From Colwellia sp. C2M11 (GTDB lineage: Bacteria; Pseudomonadota; Gammaproteobacteria; Enterobacterales; Alteromonadaceae): 64,000 bases of DNA. The notes below the pieces were generated by a model. That model was not told where the DNA came from. It saw nothing but the letters and a program-made list of their open reading frames with translations, and did not search any database. Positions 27,404 to 37,251 of this stretch are shown here, one piece after another. The stretch's first letter is position 1. Every line of letters starts with the position of its first letter. Made by a program: the position numbers and the translations under genes. The DNA lies in NCBI RefSeq assembly GCF_018860915.1, contig NZ_JAHKQD010000003.1:1-64000 (forward strand), given 5' to 3'.

Positions 27404-28358
27404 TTATTTTAATAGGTTGTTCGATAGAGTCATTAACCGCTGCTCTTAAGAAACCATGTTTACTTTCTAGTAATACAGCAGCTTCTTCTATTGGTAAATC
27501 AGTTAACACTAATAAAATGGCAAGCTTTACATTGTTATTTGCCTTAGCTAAAGCAGCTGTTGCTATATGAATATCACAAGCCGTTGCTTGCATAACAATA
27601 CGGACTGCTCTAGCCTTCAGTTTCTCGTTACTTGCATGCACGTCAACCATCAAATTTTCATAACTCTTACCGGTTTTAACCATACTTGCCGTGGTGAGCA
27701 TATTCAAAATCAATTTTTGTGCTGTGCCTGATTTTAGGCGCGTAGAGCCGGTTAATGCTTCAGGACCAACCTCGGCACAAATAGCAATATCAGCCTCGGT
27801 TAGTAACTCAGATCCTGAATTACAAGAAACACCAACAGCAACAGCACCAATTTCTTTAGCATATTTCAACGCTGAAATTGTATAAGGCGTACGTCCACTA
27901 GCCGCTATGCCAACCACGACATCCTCTTTGCATAAATGACAAGACTTTAACTCTGTTATTGCAAGAATAGGATCATCTTCAGCACCTTCTACAGCTTTAT
28001 ACATAGCACTTTCGCCACCCGCTATTAATGCGATGATTTGATGTTCAGAAACACTAAACGTTGGCGGACATTCAACAGCATCAAGTACACCTAAGCGACC
28101 GCTTGTACCTGCACCAACATAAATAAGTCTTCCACCTCGGCGAAACGCAGAAACAATTTTTTCTACTGCTAAGGTTATTTCAGGAATAGCTCGATGAACA
28201 ACGTGAGCAACTTTCTGATCTTCTTTGTTTAAGGCAACTAACAAGCTTTTTGTATCGAGTAAGTCTAAATCCATGGTATCTGGATTACGACCTTCGGACG
28301 CCATTAGTTGTAGATCATCAATCAATTGAGATTGTTGACGGTTTACTTTAATTTCCAT
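27396..28358 (-). CDS. murQ: N-acetylmuramic acid 6-phosphate etherase
   Basis: MurQ splits MurNAc-6-P into GlcNAc-6-P and D-lactate in the cytoplasm. The 320-residue product has the SIS fold with the family blocks [20 protein letters not shown] near residue 80, [20 protein letters not shown] near 108, [13 protein letters not shown] near 145 and [18 protein letters not shown] near 199. The catalytic Glu of VEGAED and the conserved Glu of DAVECP are both present. Its start overlaps the upstream kinase by 11 bases and its stop overlaps the namZ start, so the three are tightly coupled. Confidence 0.97.
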   Translation of the reverse strand: MEIKVNRQQSQLIDDLQLMASEGRNPDTMDLDLLDTKSLLVALNKEDQKVAHVVHRAIPEITLAVEKIVSAFRRGGRLIYVGAGTSGRLGVLDAVECPPTFSVSEHQIIALIAGGESAMYKAVEGAEDDPILAITELKSCHLCKEDVVVGIAASGRTPYTISALKYAKEIGAVAVGVSCNSGSELLTEADIAICAEVGPEALTGSTRLKSGTAQKLILNMLTTASMVKTGKSYENLMVDVHASNEKLKARAVRIVMQATACDIHIATAALAKANNNVKLAILLVLTDLPIEEAAVLLESKHGFLRAAVNDSIEQPIKINV

Positions 28359-29262
28359 GTATTACACACCCTGTAATTTGAATCTGTGTTAATTTTTTAG
28401 CCAATAAACAAGCGCCGTCTAAAGCATTACCTTTAGCTTCAACTAACATACTTTTTATTCTTGAGTTTAAAAAAGGCAATGTTGGTATTGATAAACCACC
28501 AAGTAATATAACTGGCAATTGATAATTTGATCGTGTTTTATCAATGAGATTTTCTACATGACCAACATGTTCCATTAAAATATTTCTAGCGACACAACAT
28601 TTGTCATGATGTTCGAAAACTAAAGGCGTCAGACTTGCAAAATCAGACGGTTTCGCTGAAGTAGACCAAGCTAAAACATTATTTTGGTCGCCCCCCAACT
28701 TACTTACAATTGCTTGCGCCAATATACTTTCTACATGGCCTAGATCTTCTAGCTCTGATAATACTGCTCTAATAGCGAGTACTCCCATTTTGGCGCCACT
28801 CCCTTCATCGCCGACATTAAAACCCCAACCGCCAATTTGAATCTCTTTTCCATCAGCGGTTAACACCGCACCTACTGAGCCAGTACCTAGCGAAACAACC
28901 ACAACAGGATTGCCTTCATTAGCTCCATATAGAGAGGTTTTTGCATCCGTATAAATGTTGACATTTTTATAGTCAGCGACAACAGAGCATTTAAATTCAG
29001 TTGCTTTTTCTTTATTACCTGCACCAGCTAAGCCAAATACAGCAGTAACATCAGTACTGCTACAGTTGGCTTGCGCACATAATTCAGCGACTAACGCCTT
29101 ACAATGTTGTAAGGCTAAATCAAAATCATTAGTTAGTGATGCTGAACCGCCAGTTGCTAGCCACTGCTGTCCAGTGTGTAAATTTTCGAGTCTCGCAATG
29201 GTTTTCGTACCACCACCATCGACGCCTAAAATAAATTCACTTTTATTTATCATATCATTCAT
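28348..29262 (-). CDS. BadF/BadG-family sugar kinase, probable MurNAc (GlcNAc) kinase
   Basis: The 304-residue product has an ASKHA ATPase fold: [17 protein letters not shown] (phosphate 1), [27 protein letters not shown] (phosphate 2), [17 protein letters not shown] and PVILLGGLS. Members of this family phosphorylate GlcNAc; the clostridial enzyme MurK phosphorylates MurNAc and GlcNAc. It is coupled to murQ by an 11-base overlap, and MurQ needs MurNAc-6-P. No PTS component is nearby, so a cytoplasmic MurNAc 6-kinase is required and this is the obvious candidate. The exact sugar is inferred. Confidence 0.88.
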   Translation of the reverse strand: MNDMINKSEFILGVDGGGTKTIARLENLHTGQQWLATGGSASLTNDFDLALQHCKALVAELCAQANCSSTDVTAVFGLAGAGNKEKATEFKCSVVADYKNVNIYTDAKTSLYGANEGNPVVVVSLGTGSVGAVLTADGKEIQIGGWGFNVGDEGSGAKMGVLAIRAVLSELEDLGHVESILAQAIVSKLGGDQNNVLAWSTSAKPSDFASLTPLVFEHHDKCCVARNILMEHVGHVENLIDKTRSNYQLPVILLGGLSIPTLPFLNSRIKSMLVEAKGNALDGACLLAKKLTQIQITGCVIHGN

Positions 29263-29264
29263 CG

Positions 29265-30857
29265 TTAGGAATCCAGACTAGCCGTTAAGTTATTATCAAC
29301 TACCTTTTTATTACGTCCTAGCATACAAACTAATAATGAAATAAACGAACCTATACATAATTGCCACGTAAAACCTAAATCAAATAACCATGCTTGAGGA
29401 AGGAAAATAGACATAACGTAAGGTTGGAAAAATAGCGTCACAATAAAGCCAATCATCAAGGCCCAAAACACAGAACTTGCATTCCCTCTTTGGGTAAACA
29501 ATGCGGTAAAATAAACACCCAATAAGCCACTATAAGAGAAAACCATAACGCTTAATGCAAATTTCAGTAATGGCATATCTGTATATCGTTGCCAATAGAA
29601 GCAAAGAATTGCCATTAAACAAAGCGCGCCTGCAACAACAATCATGCCTACTTGGCCTGCTTTTACATAGTGTGACTCAGGCAAAGCTATTGTTTGTTTT
29701 TCTTTAAATGGTCGATATAAATCATTCACAATAACTGATGACATTGAGTTGAGCCCTGAGTTCAATGTCGATAAAGCCGCAGCAATAATACCAATAGTCA
29801 CTAGTCCACGCACTCCTGAAGGAATTTCATTGAGCACGTAATACATAAATATTGTAATTTTTTCTCCTTGGAAACTTTGAATAAGATCACCCGTAGCCGA
29901 CATTTGCATAATGTCAGGACGCTGATACAAAATAAAAAGTAATAATCCTATAACAATAAATAGCAACATCACAGGAATAACTAATAAAACAGAAAGTAGC
30001 ATAGCTTTATTGGCTTCTTTCGCATTCTTACACGTTAGAATACGTTGAGTCATATCTTGATCTAAACCAAAAGCAGCAAAATTTAGTAGCATGAAACCAG
30101 TAATTGCTGACCAAAAATTAAATACACCTGCTGATGAGAAATCCCAATCAAATTTGAAAAGTGCTAATTTAGAAGGAGCATTAGGTGCTGGATGTTGCAA
30201 AGCCTCAACTATTTGAGAAAAACTAGCGGGTATTGCAGTATAAATAAAATAGATAACAAAGACTGCCGCACTAACATAAACAGCACATTGAATAACATCA
30301 CTATAGATTACCGTTCTAATGCCACTAAATACGGTATAAAGTAGGCCAACTAAGGTTAAAATAATCGTTGCTATAATCACGTTTTCAGCGTCGATATTAC
30401 CAAATAGAATCATAGCGACAGCTAAAGCGGCCATATAAAGCCTTGCACCACTAGCAAAAATTCGCCCGAATAAATACATAATCCCTGCCTGCTTTTTAGC
30501 AGAGCTACCCATACGCTTTTCTAATAATTCATATACAGTAAATACTTTATTTTGATAAAATTTGGGGACTAAAATAACCGTCACTAAAACAGCAGCAATA
30601 ATAGCACCAATATTTGTCGCTAAATAAGATAGATCACCTTGATACCCTTGATCAGGCCCACCTAAAAATGTCGCTGCTGACTGCGAGGTCGCTAAAATAG
30701 AAATAGCGACCATCCACGTTGGAATAGTATTCCCCCCAAGAAAAAAATCTTGGGTGTTATTTGATTTTTTACGGTTAAAATAAAGGCCAGAGCCTAATAA
30801 CATAGCCCCATATAACCCAAAAACTAACCAATCCAAGCCTGAATATAATGTGCTCAT
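29265..30857 (-). CDS. SSS-family sodium:solute symporter, probable amino-sugar transporter
   Basis: The 530-residue product has about 13-14 hydrophobic segments in the LeuT-type SSS layout. These include VFGLYGAMLLGSGLYF, DFFLGGNTIPTWMVAIS, the conserved SAATFLGGPDQGY near 70 and NFAAFGLDQDMTQRILTC near 265. I chose ATG 30857, behind GAGAAG, over an upstream in-frame ATG. It ends two bases before the sugar kinase gene. Symporters of this class carry sugars, sialic acids and other solutes with sodium. The position directly before kinase and murQ suggests uptake of free MurNAc (or GlcNAc) in place of the PTS transporter MurP. Substrate inferred. Confidence 0.9.
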   Translation of the reverse strand: MSTLYSGLDWLVFGLYGAMLLGSGLYFNRKKSNNTQDFFLGGNTIPTWMVAISILATSQSAATFLGGPDQGYQGDLSYLATNIGAIIAAVLVTVILVPKFYQNKVFTVYELLEKRMGSSAKKQAGIMYLFGRIFASGARLYMAALAVAMILFGNIDAENVIIATIILTLVGLLYTVFSGIRTVIYSDVIQCAVYVSAAVFVIYFIYTAIPASFSQIVEALQHPAPNAPSKLALFKFDWDFSSAGVFNFWSAITGFMLLNFAAFGLDQDMTQRILTCKNAKEANKAMLLSVLLVIPVMLLFIVIGLLLFILYQRPDIMQMSATGDLIQSFQGEKITIFMYYVLNEIPSGVRGLVTIGIIAAALSTLNSGLNSMSSVIVNDLYRPFKEKQTIALPESHYVKAGQVGMIVVAGALCLMAILCFYWQRYTDMPLLKFALSVMVFSYSGLLGVYFTALFTQRGNASSVFWALMIGFIVTLFFQPYVMSIFLPQAWLFDLGFTWQLCIGSFISLLVCMLGRNKKVVDNNLTASLDS

Positions 30858-30990
30858 ATACTTCTCACAACGCCACTTCGTTAACATTTAGGAATAAATT
30901 ATTCAAAGATTAACACAAATATATAATTAAATATAACAAAAATCTATAATTTACTATAACAAAAAGCTGATTCGAACATTAATTTGAAAC

Positions 30991-32082
30991 TTAAAGCTCA
31001 ATTAAACCATTGACAACATCTATTCCTAAACCAGGTAGTTCATTTAACTGAATTATCGACTTGTTGAAGGAAACACCGCCAGAGACAGGATCAAACTTAC
31101 CTAATGCCGGACCATCCAAATCAATTTTAGTGATAGTGTTAGATTTTGCGACGGCTAAATGTGCTGCTGCAGAAACCCCAATACTGCCTTCAAGCATGCA
31201 GCCGATCATACATTCAACTTGATAAATTTTTGCAATATCAGCAATTTTAATGGCGTTAGAAATACCACCTGTTTTCATTAATTTAATATTGATAATATCG
31301 ACTGAATGGCTGGTAATTAGATCTATTACTTGTTTAGGCGAGAATGCACTTTCATCAGCCATTATCGGGGTATGAACGCGATCTGAAATATATTTCAAAC
31401 CCGCTATATCATCAGCCCGAACAGGTTGCTCAATTAGCTCTAATTGAATCCCTATACGCTCGAAGTAGTTAGCTGCATAAACCGTTTGTTTAGCGCTCCA
31501 TCCTTGATTAACATCTAATCTTATCTGTACGTCATTACCTATAGCACTATGAATGGCTTTAACTCGCTCAATATCTTCTTTGATATCAGTACCAATTTTA
31601 ATTTTTAGTATGTCAAAGTCATCCTCTATCGCTTTAAGTGAATCACTTACCATTTTATCGATTGTATCGACACTAATAGTTATATCAGTTTTTAATCTAT
31701 TATTCCCTCCTCCTAATAATTTATAGAGAGGTGCGTTATGAAATTTACCCCAAAGATCATAGATAGCAAGTTCTACTGCAGCTTTAGCACTACTGTTATT
31801 TACTAGTGCAGATTGAATAACATCAATAATATTGTTTAAATTCTCAATCTCCATTCCTCGTAATTTAGGTGACAATACACTACTGATTGCCGCCATAATA
31901 CCGCCATGGGTGTCACCAGTAATTACAGGCGTTGCAGGAGCAGATCCATAACCTACCTGACCAACATCTGTTTCCACAATAACAACCAAGTCTTCAATAT
32001 TTTCTACCGTTCTCATAGACGTTTTAAAAGGCGTGATCAATGGCACAATTAACTTGGCGAAACGGATATTTGTAATTTTCAT
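30991..32082 (-). CDS. L-Ala-D/L-Glu epimerase (enolase superfamily)
   Basis: The 363-residue product belongs to the muconate-lactonizing subgroup of the enolase superfamily. It has the acid-base pair of dipeptide epimerases: the KxK motif in DILKIKIGTD near residue 158 and the second Lys in NIKLMKTGG near 265. The metal ligands lie in IRLDVNQGW (Asp), ELIEQPV (Glu) and MADESAFS (Asp). The enzyme turns murein-derived L-Ala-D-Glu into L-Ala-L-Glu so that ordinary dipeptidases can use it. Its upstream neighbour encodes the NlpC/P60 endopeptidase expected to release this dipeptide, as in Bacillus ykfB-ykfC. Confidence 0.92.
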   Translation of the reverse strand: MKITNIRFAKLIVPLITPFKTSMRTVENIEDLVVIVETDVGQVGYGSAPATPVITGDTHGGIMAAISSVLSPKLRGMEIENLNNIIDVIQSALVNNSSAKAAVELAIYDLWGKFHNAPLYKLLGGGNNRLKTDITISVDTIDKMVSDSLKAIEDDFDILKIKIGTDIKEDIERVKAIHSAIGNDVQIRLDVNQGWSAKQTVYAANYFERIGIQLELIEQPVRADDIAGLKYISDRVHTPIMADESAFSPKQVIDLITSHSVDIINIKLMKTGGISNAIKIADIAKIYQVECMIGCMLEGSIGVSAAAHLAVAKSNTITKIDLDGPALGKFDPVSGGVSFNKSIIQLNELPGLGIDVVNGLIEL

Positions 32083-32148
32083 TTTGCTACCTTATAACTT
32101 GAGGTAAATCATGTACCTCTATTACTTTGCGTTTGTTTAATCTGGGTT

Positions 32149-33555
32149 TTAGTTAAGTCTGATCTTTTTGATGTTATAAATTGTATCAATATAACTTTTC
32201 GTTTCTGACAAATGTAACGGCAACAATGGTGTAACTGAAACGCCATTAAGTGTGCCTTTATAATATTGTTTGTCTTTAGTGTAATATGACAGTCCTTTAA
32301 CATCATGAATGATGTAAGGCTCGCCATTGTCATCACCTAAGTACATAACCACATGACCTGGAATATAAATTAAATCACCAATCTCTAACTGGCTAATAGC
32401 AGCCAATTTCTCTTGTTTACTAGATTCCGTAGTAAAATCAATATTTTTTCCATAACTAGCTTTGCCTTGTTGGCCTGAATTTCTCGGCATTAACAAACCA
32501 AATGTTTTATAAATTTCGCCAACAAACCCGGTGCAATCACGGCCATTATAGTCATGCCCCCAACCATAGCGTTCACCTAAAAACTTAAAACCTTGCTTGA
32601 TAATATTTTGTTTTGTGAACGGTAAGTAACCAATATGGGTGTCTTTACTTTTGGCTATCATTGCGGGTAAAAAATCTAATCTGCCTTCGCTCGTTCTCAC
32701 CGGTAATTGCACAATATAAGAAGCAAATGGATTTTGACCATATAAATGAGCAGTGTAGTCTTGCTTACTTATTAAAGGTAATTTAACTCCCATATCCAAT
32801 TGAATCTCAGATACTTGTGCTTTATTAGGCACAAAAGTAGTAAAAACTTTATCTCCGGTGATCATTAAGAAATTAGTGTTATGTACAAAGTCATGAACGA
32901 TTTTTTTGTCGCCTAGCGCAATATCTTCTTTTAATACCCAAGCAAGGTAGTTGTATGACTGTACGAGGTACCATTTTTTATCTTTACTTTCATGCAACAC
33001 GGCAATAGCTTCACCGGGAAATACTGCCGTTTCTTGAAACCTATCAAGGTCGGTATCCATACCATTATTAAATACTCTGTCGGTTGTCGGAAAAGTACGC
33101 AGAGAGGTACGTTTAACAACGAGTCCCCATCTAACATTATTTTGCTCAAGTACCGCCGGTATATTTACATTATCTCTGTAGTCGTTAAATTCTTTATCAG
33201 TTAACTTATGACCATCATAATAAAACCTATCACTACTTGGCACAGAGCTAATAGTATTAATATGGTGAGTTAATTGTGCTTTCGTTAACACCTTTGGTAT
33301 TGCTAATGGATCAACAACGTGTGAATTACTCTGCATCACTTGCTGGTTAAATAGATTAACGCCCTTTTTATCTATTAACACTATGTTATCACTCGCTTTA
33401 TTTTTTTCGTATAAATCAACCCAATAAGCACTATCTAACTGTGCTTCGTTTACATTAATAACATCTGATTTCCCTTCTACATAAGGAGATGCAGTAAGAG
33501 AGTAAACATTCATTTGTATAAATAATACGAATGAAACAAAAATTTTAACTTTCAT
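32149..33555 (-). CDS. Exported NlpC/P60 gamma-D-glutamyl-L-diamino acid endopeptidase, YkfC-like
   Basis: The 468-residue product has a signal peptide (IFVSFVLFIQMNVYSLTA). SH3b-like domains follow, at about 140-210 (VVKRTSLRTFPTTDRVF and WYLVQSYNYLAWV) and 225-300. The C-terminal NlpC/P60 domain has catalytic Cys in YNGRDCTGFVGE near 340, His in GHVVMYLGDD near 411 and the third polar position in IIHDVKGL. YkfC cuts the D-Glu/diaminopimelate bond of murein peptides with a free N-terminal L-Ala. It is encoded just before the matching epimerase. Its export indicates that peptides are trimmed before import. Confidence 0.91.
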   Translation of the reverse strand: MKVKIFVSFVLFIQMNVYSLTASPYVEGKSDVINVNEAQLDSAYWVDLYEKNKASDNIVLIDKKGVNLFNQQVMQSNSHVVDPLAIPKVLTKAQLTHHINTISSVPSSDRFYYDGHKLTDKEFNDYRDNVNIPAVLEQNNVRWGLVVKRTSLRTFPTTDRVFNNGMDTDLDRFQETAVFPGEAIAVLHESKDKKWYLVQSYNYLAWVLKEDIALGDKKIVHDFVHNTNFLMITGDKVFTTFVPNKAQVSEIQLDMGVKLPLISKQDYTAHLYGQNPFASYIVQLPVRTSEGRLDFLPAMIAKSKDTHIGYLPFTKQNIIKQGFKFLGERYGWGHDYNGRDCTGFVGEIYKTFGLLMPRNSGQQGKASYGKNIDFTTESSKQEKLAAISQLEIGDLIYIPGHVVMYLGDDNGEPYIIHDVKGLSYYTKDKQYYKGTLNGVSVTPLLPLHLSETKSYIDTIYNIKKIRLN

Positions 33556-33612
33556 GTAAAGTCCTTAAAACAGTAAATAATGTGACGCTAGATTTAGCTG
33601 AGTAATAAAAAG

Positions 33613-35511
33613 TTATATCGTTATAGGTAAATGCCCAGTCGCGCTTATTTGCCCACTGATTATTTGAGTTAAACCATTAAAAACAGCACCTGTGTATTCA
33701 TCTGATCCACTAACTTGATACGCATTACCATCAAAGCAAGCTAATACCCAATCAGCGGTATTAGTAAACTGCTCTAATTGATAAGGCGCTTTAAGTGAAA
33801 TATAAATAGTCGCTAATTGCTTCTGTTTTGCGTAAGCTAAAACATCTAATGCTTTATCCGCGTTACTTTTGTCACTTGATTTTTTAAGTGTTGTCGCCAG
33901 AGCTAAATCGCCAGCTTGCCCTAATTCAACAGCCGTCTTTTGACTATCATTTGCCACAATAACAAGCTCACTATTATCTAGCTGCTCAAGCATTGCAGTA
34001 GAATTACTCTCATCTAAACTTGAGCTAGTAATTGACCATGACGCTCCACCAATATTTAACGCGTATTGATTAAGTGCTAACGCCATTGCCTCTGATTGTG
34101 ATTTTTTAGGGAACACAAGATGAATATTGTTAATCGTTGACATGCGTTTAACTAATGCTGGATTAGGTTTTATTTCAACAATTGAATGCTGCACGAGTGC
34201 TTGTTCTAACGCTCTATGCTTTTCTATACCAAGCGTTTCTTTAGCTTGCGTCGTTAATTCACTAACATCTGTACTAACAGTGGCAGTTACCGCAGGTGCT
34301 AATTTTTGCTTTAAGGCAGTAATTCTTTCAACAGAGCTGTCAATATCATCAAGTGATAATTCTTCTGATAATACTTTATCAACTAATAGTTCAATAAATG
34401 CTTTAAAACGGGGTATATCTGAAGGTTGTCTAATACTCATTGGCATCATGGCAATATCAGCGCCAGCATTAAAAGTGTGAAGTACCGCCTCTTCTTCAGA
34501 AAAGAACTCTGCAATACCCGCCATATCTAACGCATCAGTAATAATTATGCCATCAAAGCCCATTTCATCTCGTAATAACGACGTTAATATTTTTTTCGAT
34601 AACGTGGCGGGCTTTATCATTGATTCGCCAAATTTATTTACCACCAAACTATCATCAAGCGCTGGATATTGAATATGCGCGGTCATGATCATTTCAACAT
34701 TGCTACGATCAATAGCTTGTTGAAATGGGAGTAAGTCAACCGATCTAACAACGTCATAAGGGTGCTCGACTCGCGGTAAACCAGTATGACTATCGGTATT
34801 GGTATCACCATGACCAGGAAAGTGTTTTAACGTGCCAATAACACCTTTAGACTGCAATCCTTCAAGCATCGCAATACCTAGCTCAGCAACAATCTCTGGT
34901 GTTTCACCAAAAGATCGTACATTGATAACGGGGTTATTTGGATTAATATTTACATCAACATCTGGAGCATGGTTAACATTAACGCCCAAAGTAGCTAATT
35001 CAGCACCAATAACTTCGCCAACTTTTCTTGCGTAATAATCACCATGGTTCTCATAGGTGGCACCAATTGCCATATTGCCGGTAAATGAAGTAGCCATAGT
35101 GCGAGGTAAACGAACAACTCGTCCACCTTCTTGATCAATTGAAATAAGTAATGGCTCTTCGCTTGCTGATGCTAACGCTGCTTGTTGCAAATCTTGAGTT
35201 AAATGAATAGTTTGCTCAATACCGGTAAAGTTTTCAGCAAATAAAATGACCGAACCTAATGATGTATCGGTAATTAACTCAGCTAAGTCCTTAGATAATG
35301 TTGTTACCGGCGTCACACATTGATTATCACCGGTAAAAACAACATGTTCTGTTAGCTCTGGACAATAATAGCGAATATCTAGCATTAATTTTTGCGCTAT
35401 TTTTTGTGCTATTTCTGTACGACCGTCTTGATGTTTCCCCAATAAAGAGAGCGCTATAACTATCATTACAGCAAAGCTCAATATAATTTTTATACTAATA
35501 CGACTCAACAT
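33613..35511 (-). CDS. nagZ: Exported GH3 beta-N-acetylglucosaminidase, NagZ-like
   Basis: NagZ removes GlcNAc from GlcNAc-MurNAc units. The 632-residue product has an N-terminal signal or anchor (IIILSFAVMIVIAL region, residues 8-24) and a GH3 TIM barrel. The barrel has SIDQEGGRVVRLPRTMA near 125 and LKHFPGHGDTNTDSHTGLP near 229; the His/Asp of this loop form the NagZ acid-base pair. FDGIIITDALDM near 318 holds the nucleophile Asp. Like Bacillus NagZ, and unlike the 340-residue cytoplasmic E. coli enzyme, it is exported and has a second C-terminal domain (about 400-632). It lies 57 bases upstream of the YkfC-like gene. Confidence 0.92.
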   Translation of the reverse strand: MLSRISIKIILSFAVMIVIALSLLGKHQDGRTEIAQKIAQKLMLDIRYYCPELTEHVVFTGDNQCVTPVTTLSKDLAELITDTSLGSVILFAENFTGIEQTIHLTQDLQQAALASASEEPLLISIDQEGGRVVRLPRTMATSFTGNMAIGATYENHGDYYARKVGEVIGAELATLGVNVNHAPDVDVNINPNNPVINVRSFGETPEIVAELGIAMLEGLQSKGVIGTLKHFPGHGDTNTDSHTGLPRVEHPYDVVRSVDLLPFQQAIDRSNVEMIMTAHIQYPALDDSLVVNKFGESMIKPATLSKKILTSLLRDEMGFDGIIITDALDMAGIAEFFSEEEAVLHTFNAGADIAMMPMSIRQPSDIPRFKAFIELLVDKVLSEELSLDDIDSSVERITALKQKLAPAVTATVSTDVSELTTQAKETLGIEKHRALEQALVQHSIVEIKPNPALVKRMSTINNIHLVFPKKSQSEAMALALNQYALNIGGASWSITSSSLDESNSTAMLEQLDNSELVIVANDSQKTAVELGQAGDLALATTLKKSSDKSNADKALDVLAYAKQKQLATIYISLKAPYQLEQFTNTADWVLACFDGNAYQVSGSDEYTGAVFNGLTQIISGQISATGHLPITI

Positions 35512-35571
35512 ACTTCCTCTTATTCTAATTAATGTTGTTCTATGGTTAAAATATTTGTAATGCTTGATGGC

Positions 35572-37149
35572 TTATTTTGAAATACGTGTGAAATTTAGAT
35601 CAATGTAATCAAAACTTGCATCAACATCATCCGAGTATCTATCCATTTTTAGCCCTACTACATTATTGTTTCCATCAATAATAAATTGTGCAAATGCATC
35701 TGCTTCTAGGCTTCTATCGTCATACCAAACAATAAATTCGTTATTTTCATTCTCTATTAATTGCCCGTGCATACGAATGGATTTCAATGATTCAAAATAC
35801 AGTTGTTTATTTTTCATGGAAATTTTTACCTGACCAAACCAAGGGTCTTGATAAATACCTAAATAAGACGTCAAAGGTAAATTAACGCTTTTTCTATCAG
35901 GCATCACTTTGAGGTTTACTGTTGAATTTTTGGCTTGAATTCGGTTTTGTCGCTTTTGCTGCCTTTCCAATTGAATTGCTAGCCAATCTCTTTGTTCTAC
36001 ATCCATAAATGATTGCACAATACTGCTCATGATCGCACTTCTGGCATATGATGAGTTTTGGTTTATCAAGACAATAACACCTAAATCAAGCTCAGGTATC
36101 ATCATAATATAAGATAAGTTTCCTGATAGGCTACCAGTATGAGATACACGCTTATAGCCATGCATATCGGCTAAGCGCCAGCCTAAAGCATAAGACTTAA
36201 AGTTGGTGTTATCGTATTTTTTGTCATTATCAGAAACAGATAAAATAGTATGTGGCTGCCACATTGCTTTACTTTGTTGTTCACTAAATATTTTAACGCC
36301 TGCTGGTGATGTACCTTGGTTTAATTGTGTTTCAACCCAAGTAAGTAAATCATTAACGCTACACTTAATCCCTCCTGCCGCAGCCATAACACTATCTTTA
36401 TGGTAGGTTTGATTCCGTTTAATAATGGTAGGTTTATTATTGATTAAGCCATGTGGTTGAGCAATGTTCGTCATTTGTTTAGCTGGTACTGCACCCGCAA
36501 AACAGCGGCTCATCTGTAGAGGCATAAAAATATTTTTTTCGACAAAATTCTCCCAAGACATACCTGTAACATTAGCGACAACTTCTCCAGCAACAATATA
36601 AAGCAAATTATCATAAGCATATTCACTACGAAAACCTGATGCTGGTTTGAGGAATTTTAAGTTATTAATAATCTCATCACGGCTAAAACCAGCCGGCTCA
36701 GGCCACAACATTAAATCGCCAGCAAAACGAGCTAAACCGCTGCGATGTGTTAACAAATCAGCTATGGTAAACTCTTTTGTTACCCAATCATCATATAAGG
36801 CAAAGTTAGGAATAATATCAACAACTTTACTTTCCCAAGTTATTTTTTCCTGATCAACTAATATAGCTAACGCAGCAGCAGTAAACGCTTTCGTGGTTGA
36901 TGCTATTTTAAAGAGCGTTTTTGAATCAATTGCTAGCGCTTTATTAACATCTTGGCGTCCATAACCTTTATTTAATAATACTTTGCCATCCTTTATGACT
37001 CCTACTGCCGCACCTGGTACATTAAAAGTCGTTAATACGTCATTGACCAAGGTATCAACGTCTTCAGAATTAAAGGCCTTTTTTTGGGCATATACTGGTT
37101 GGCTAACCAATACACAAATAGAAATGAATATAATTAAATAATTTTTCAT
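35572..37149 (-). CDS. Exported serine beta-lactamase-fold hydrolase (class C/PBP4* type)
   Basis: The 525-residue product has a signal peptide (LIIFISICVLVSQPVYAQ). A serine hydrolase domain (about 25-385) carries FKIASTTKAFT (SxxK), YAYDNLLYIVAGEV (Tyr/Asn motif) and RVSHTGSLSG (the K/H-T-G position). A C-terminal lipocalin-like domain (about 410-525; YLGIYQDPWFG, LKMDRYSDD) resembles the tail of D-amino-acid peptidases and esterases in this family. The role could be a D,D-peptidase, a muramyl amidase or a D-aminopeptidase. Membership of the murein operon argues against drug resistance as its main job. Confidence 0.9.
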   Translation of the reverse strand: MKNYLIIFISICVLVSQPVYAQKKAFNSEDVDTLVNDVLTTFNVPGAAVGVIKDGKVLLNKGYGRQDVNKALAIDSKTLFKIASTTKAFTAAALAILVDQEKITWESKVVDIIPNFALYDDWVTKEFTIADLLTHRSGLARFAGDLMLWPEPAGFSRDEIINNLKFLKPASGFRSEYAYDNLLYIVAGEVVANVTGMSWENFVEKNIFMPLQMSRCFAGAVPAKQMTNIAQPHGLINNKPTIIKRNQTYHKDSVMAAAGGIKCSVNDLLTWVETQLNQGTSPAGVKIFSEQQSKAMWQPHTILSVSDNDKKYDNTNFKSYALGWRLADMHGYKRVSHTGSLSGNLSYIMMIPELDLGVIVLINQNSSYARSAIMSSIVQSFMDVEQRDWLAIQLERQQKRQNRIQAKNSTVNLKVMPDRKSVNLPLTSYLGIYQDPWFGQVKISMKNKQLYFESLKSIRMHGQLIENENNEFIVWYDDRSLEADAFAQFIIDGNNNVVGLKMDRYSDDVDASFDYIDLNFTRISK

Positions 37150-37251
37150 CGTTAAAAACGTCTCGAGTTAAATAATAAAACAGAATGTTGTCTAAAAAAG
37201 CAATACTTCAAATGAAGCATTACTGATAGTAAACATCATAAAATAATGTTT

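Noticed and set aside
35572-37149. Acquired class C beta-lactamase (antibiotic resistance gene)
   Set aside because: It is embedded in the murein operon, has a C-terminal extra domain and shows no mobile element. A peptidase or amidase role is more likely.
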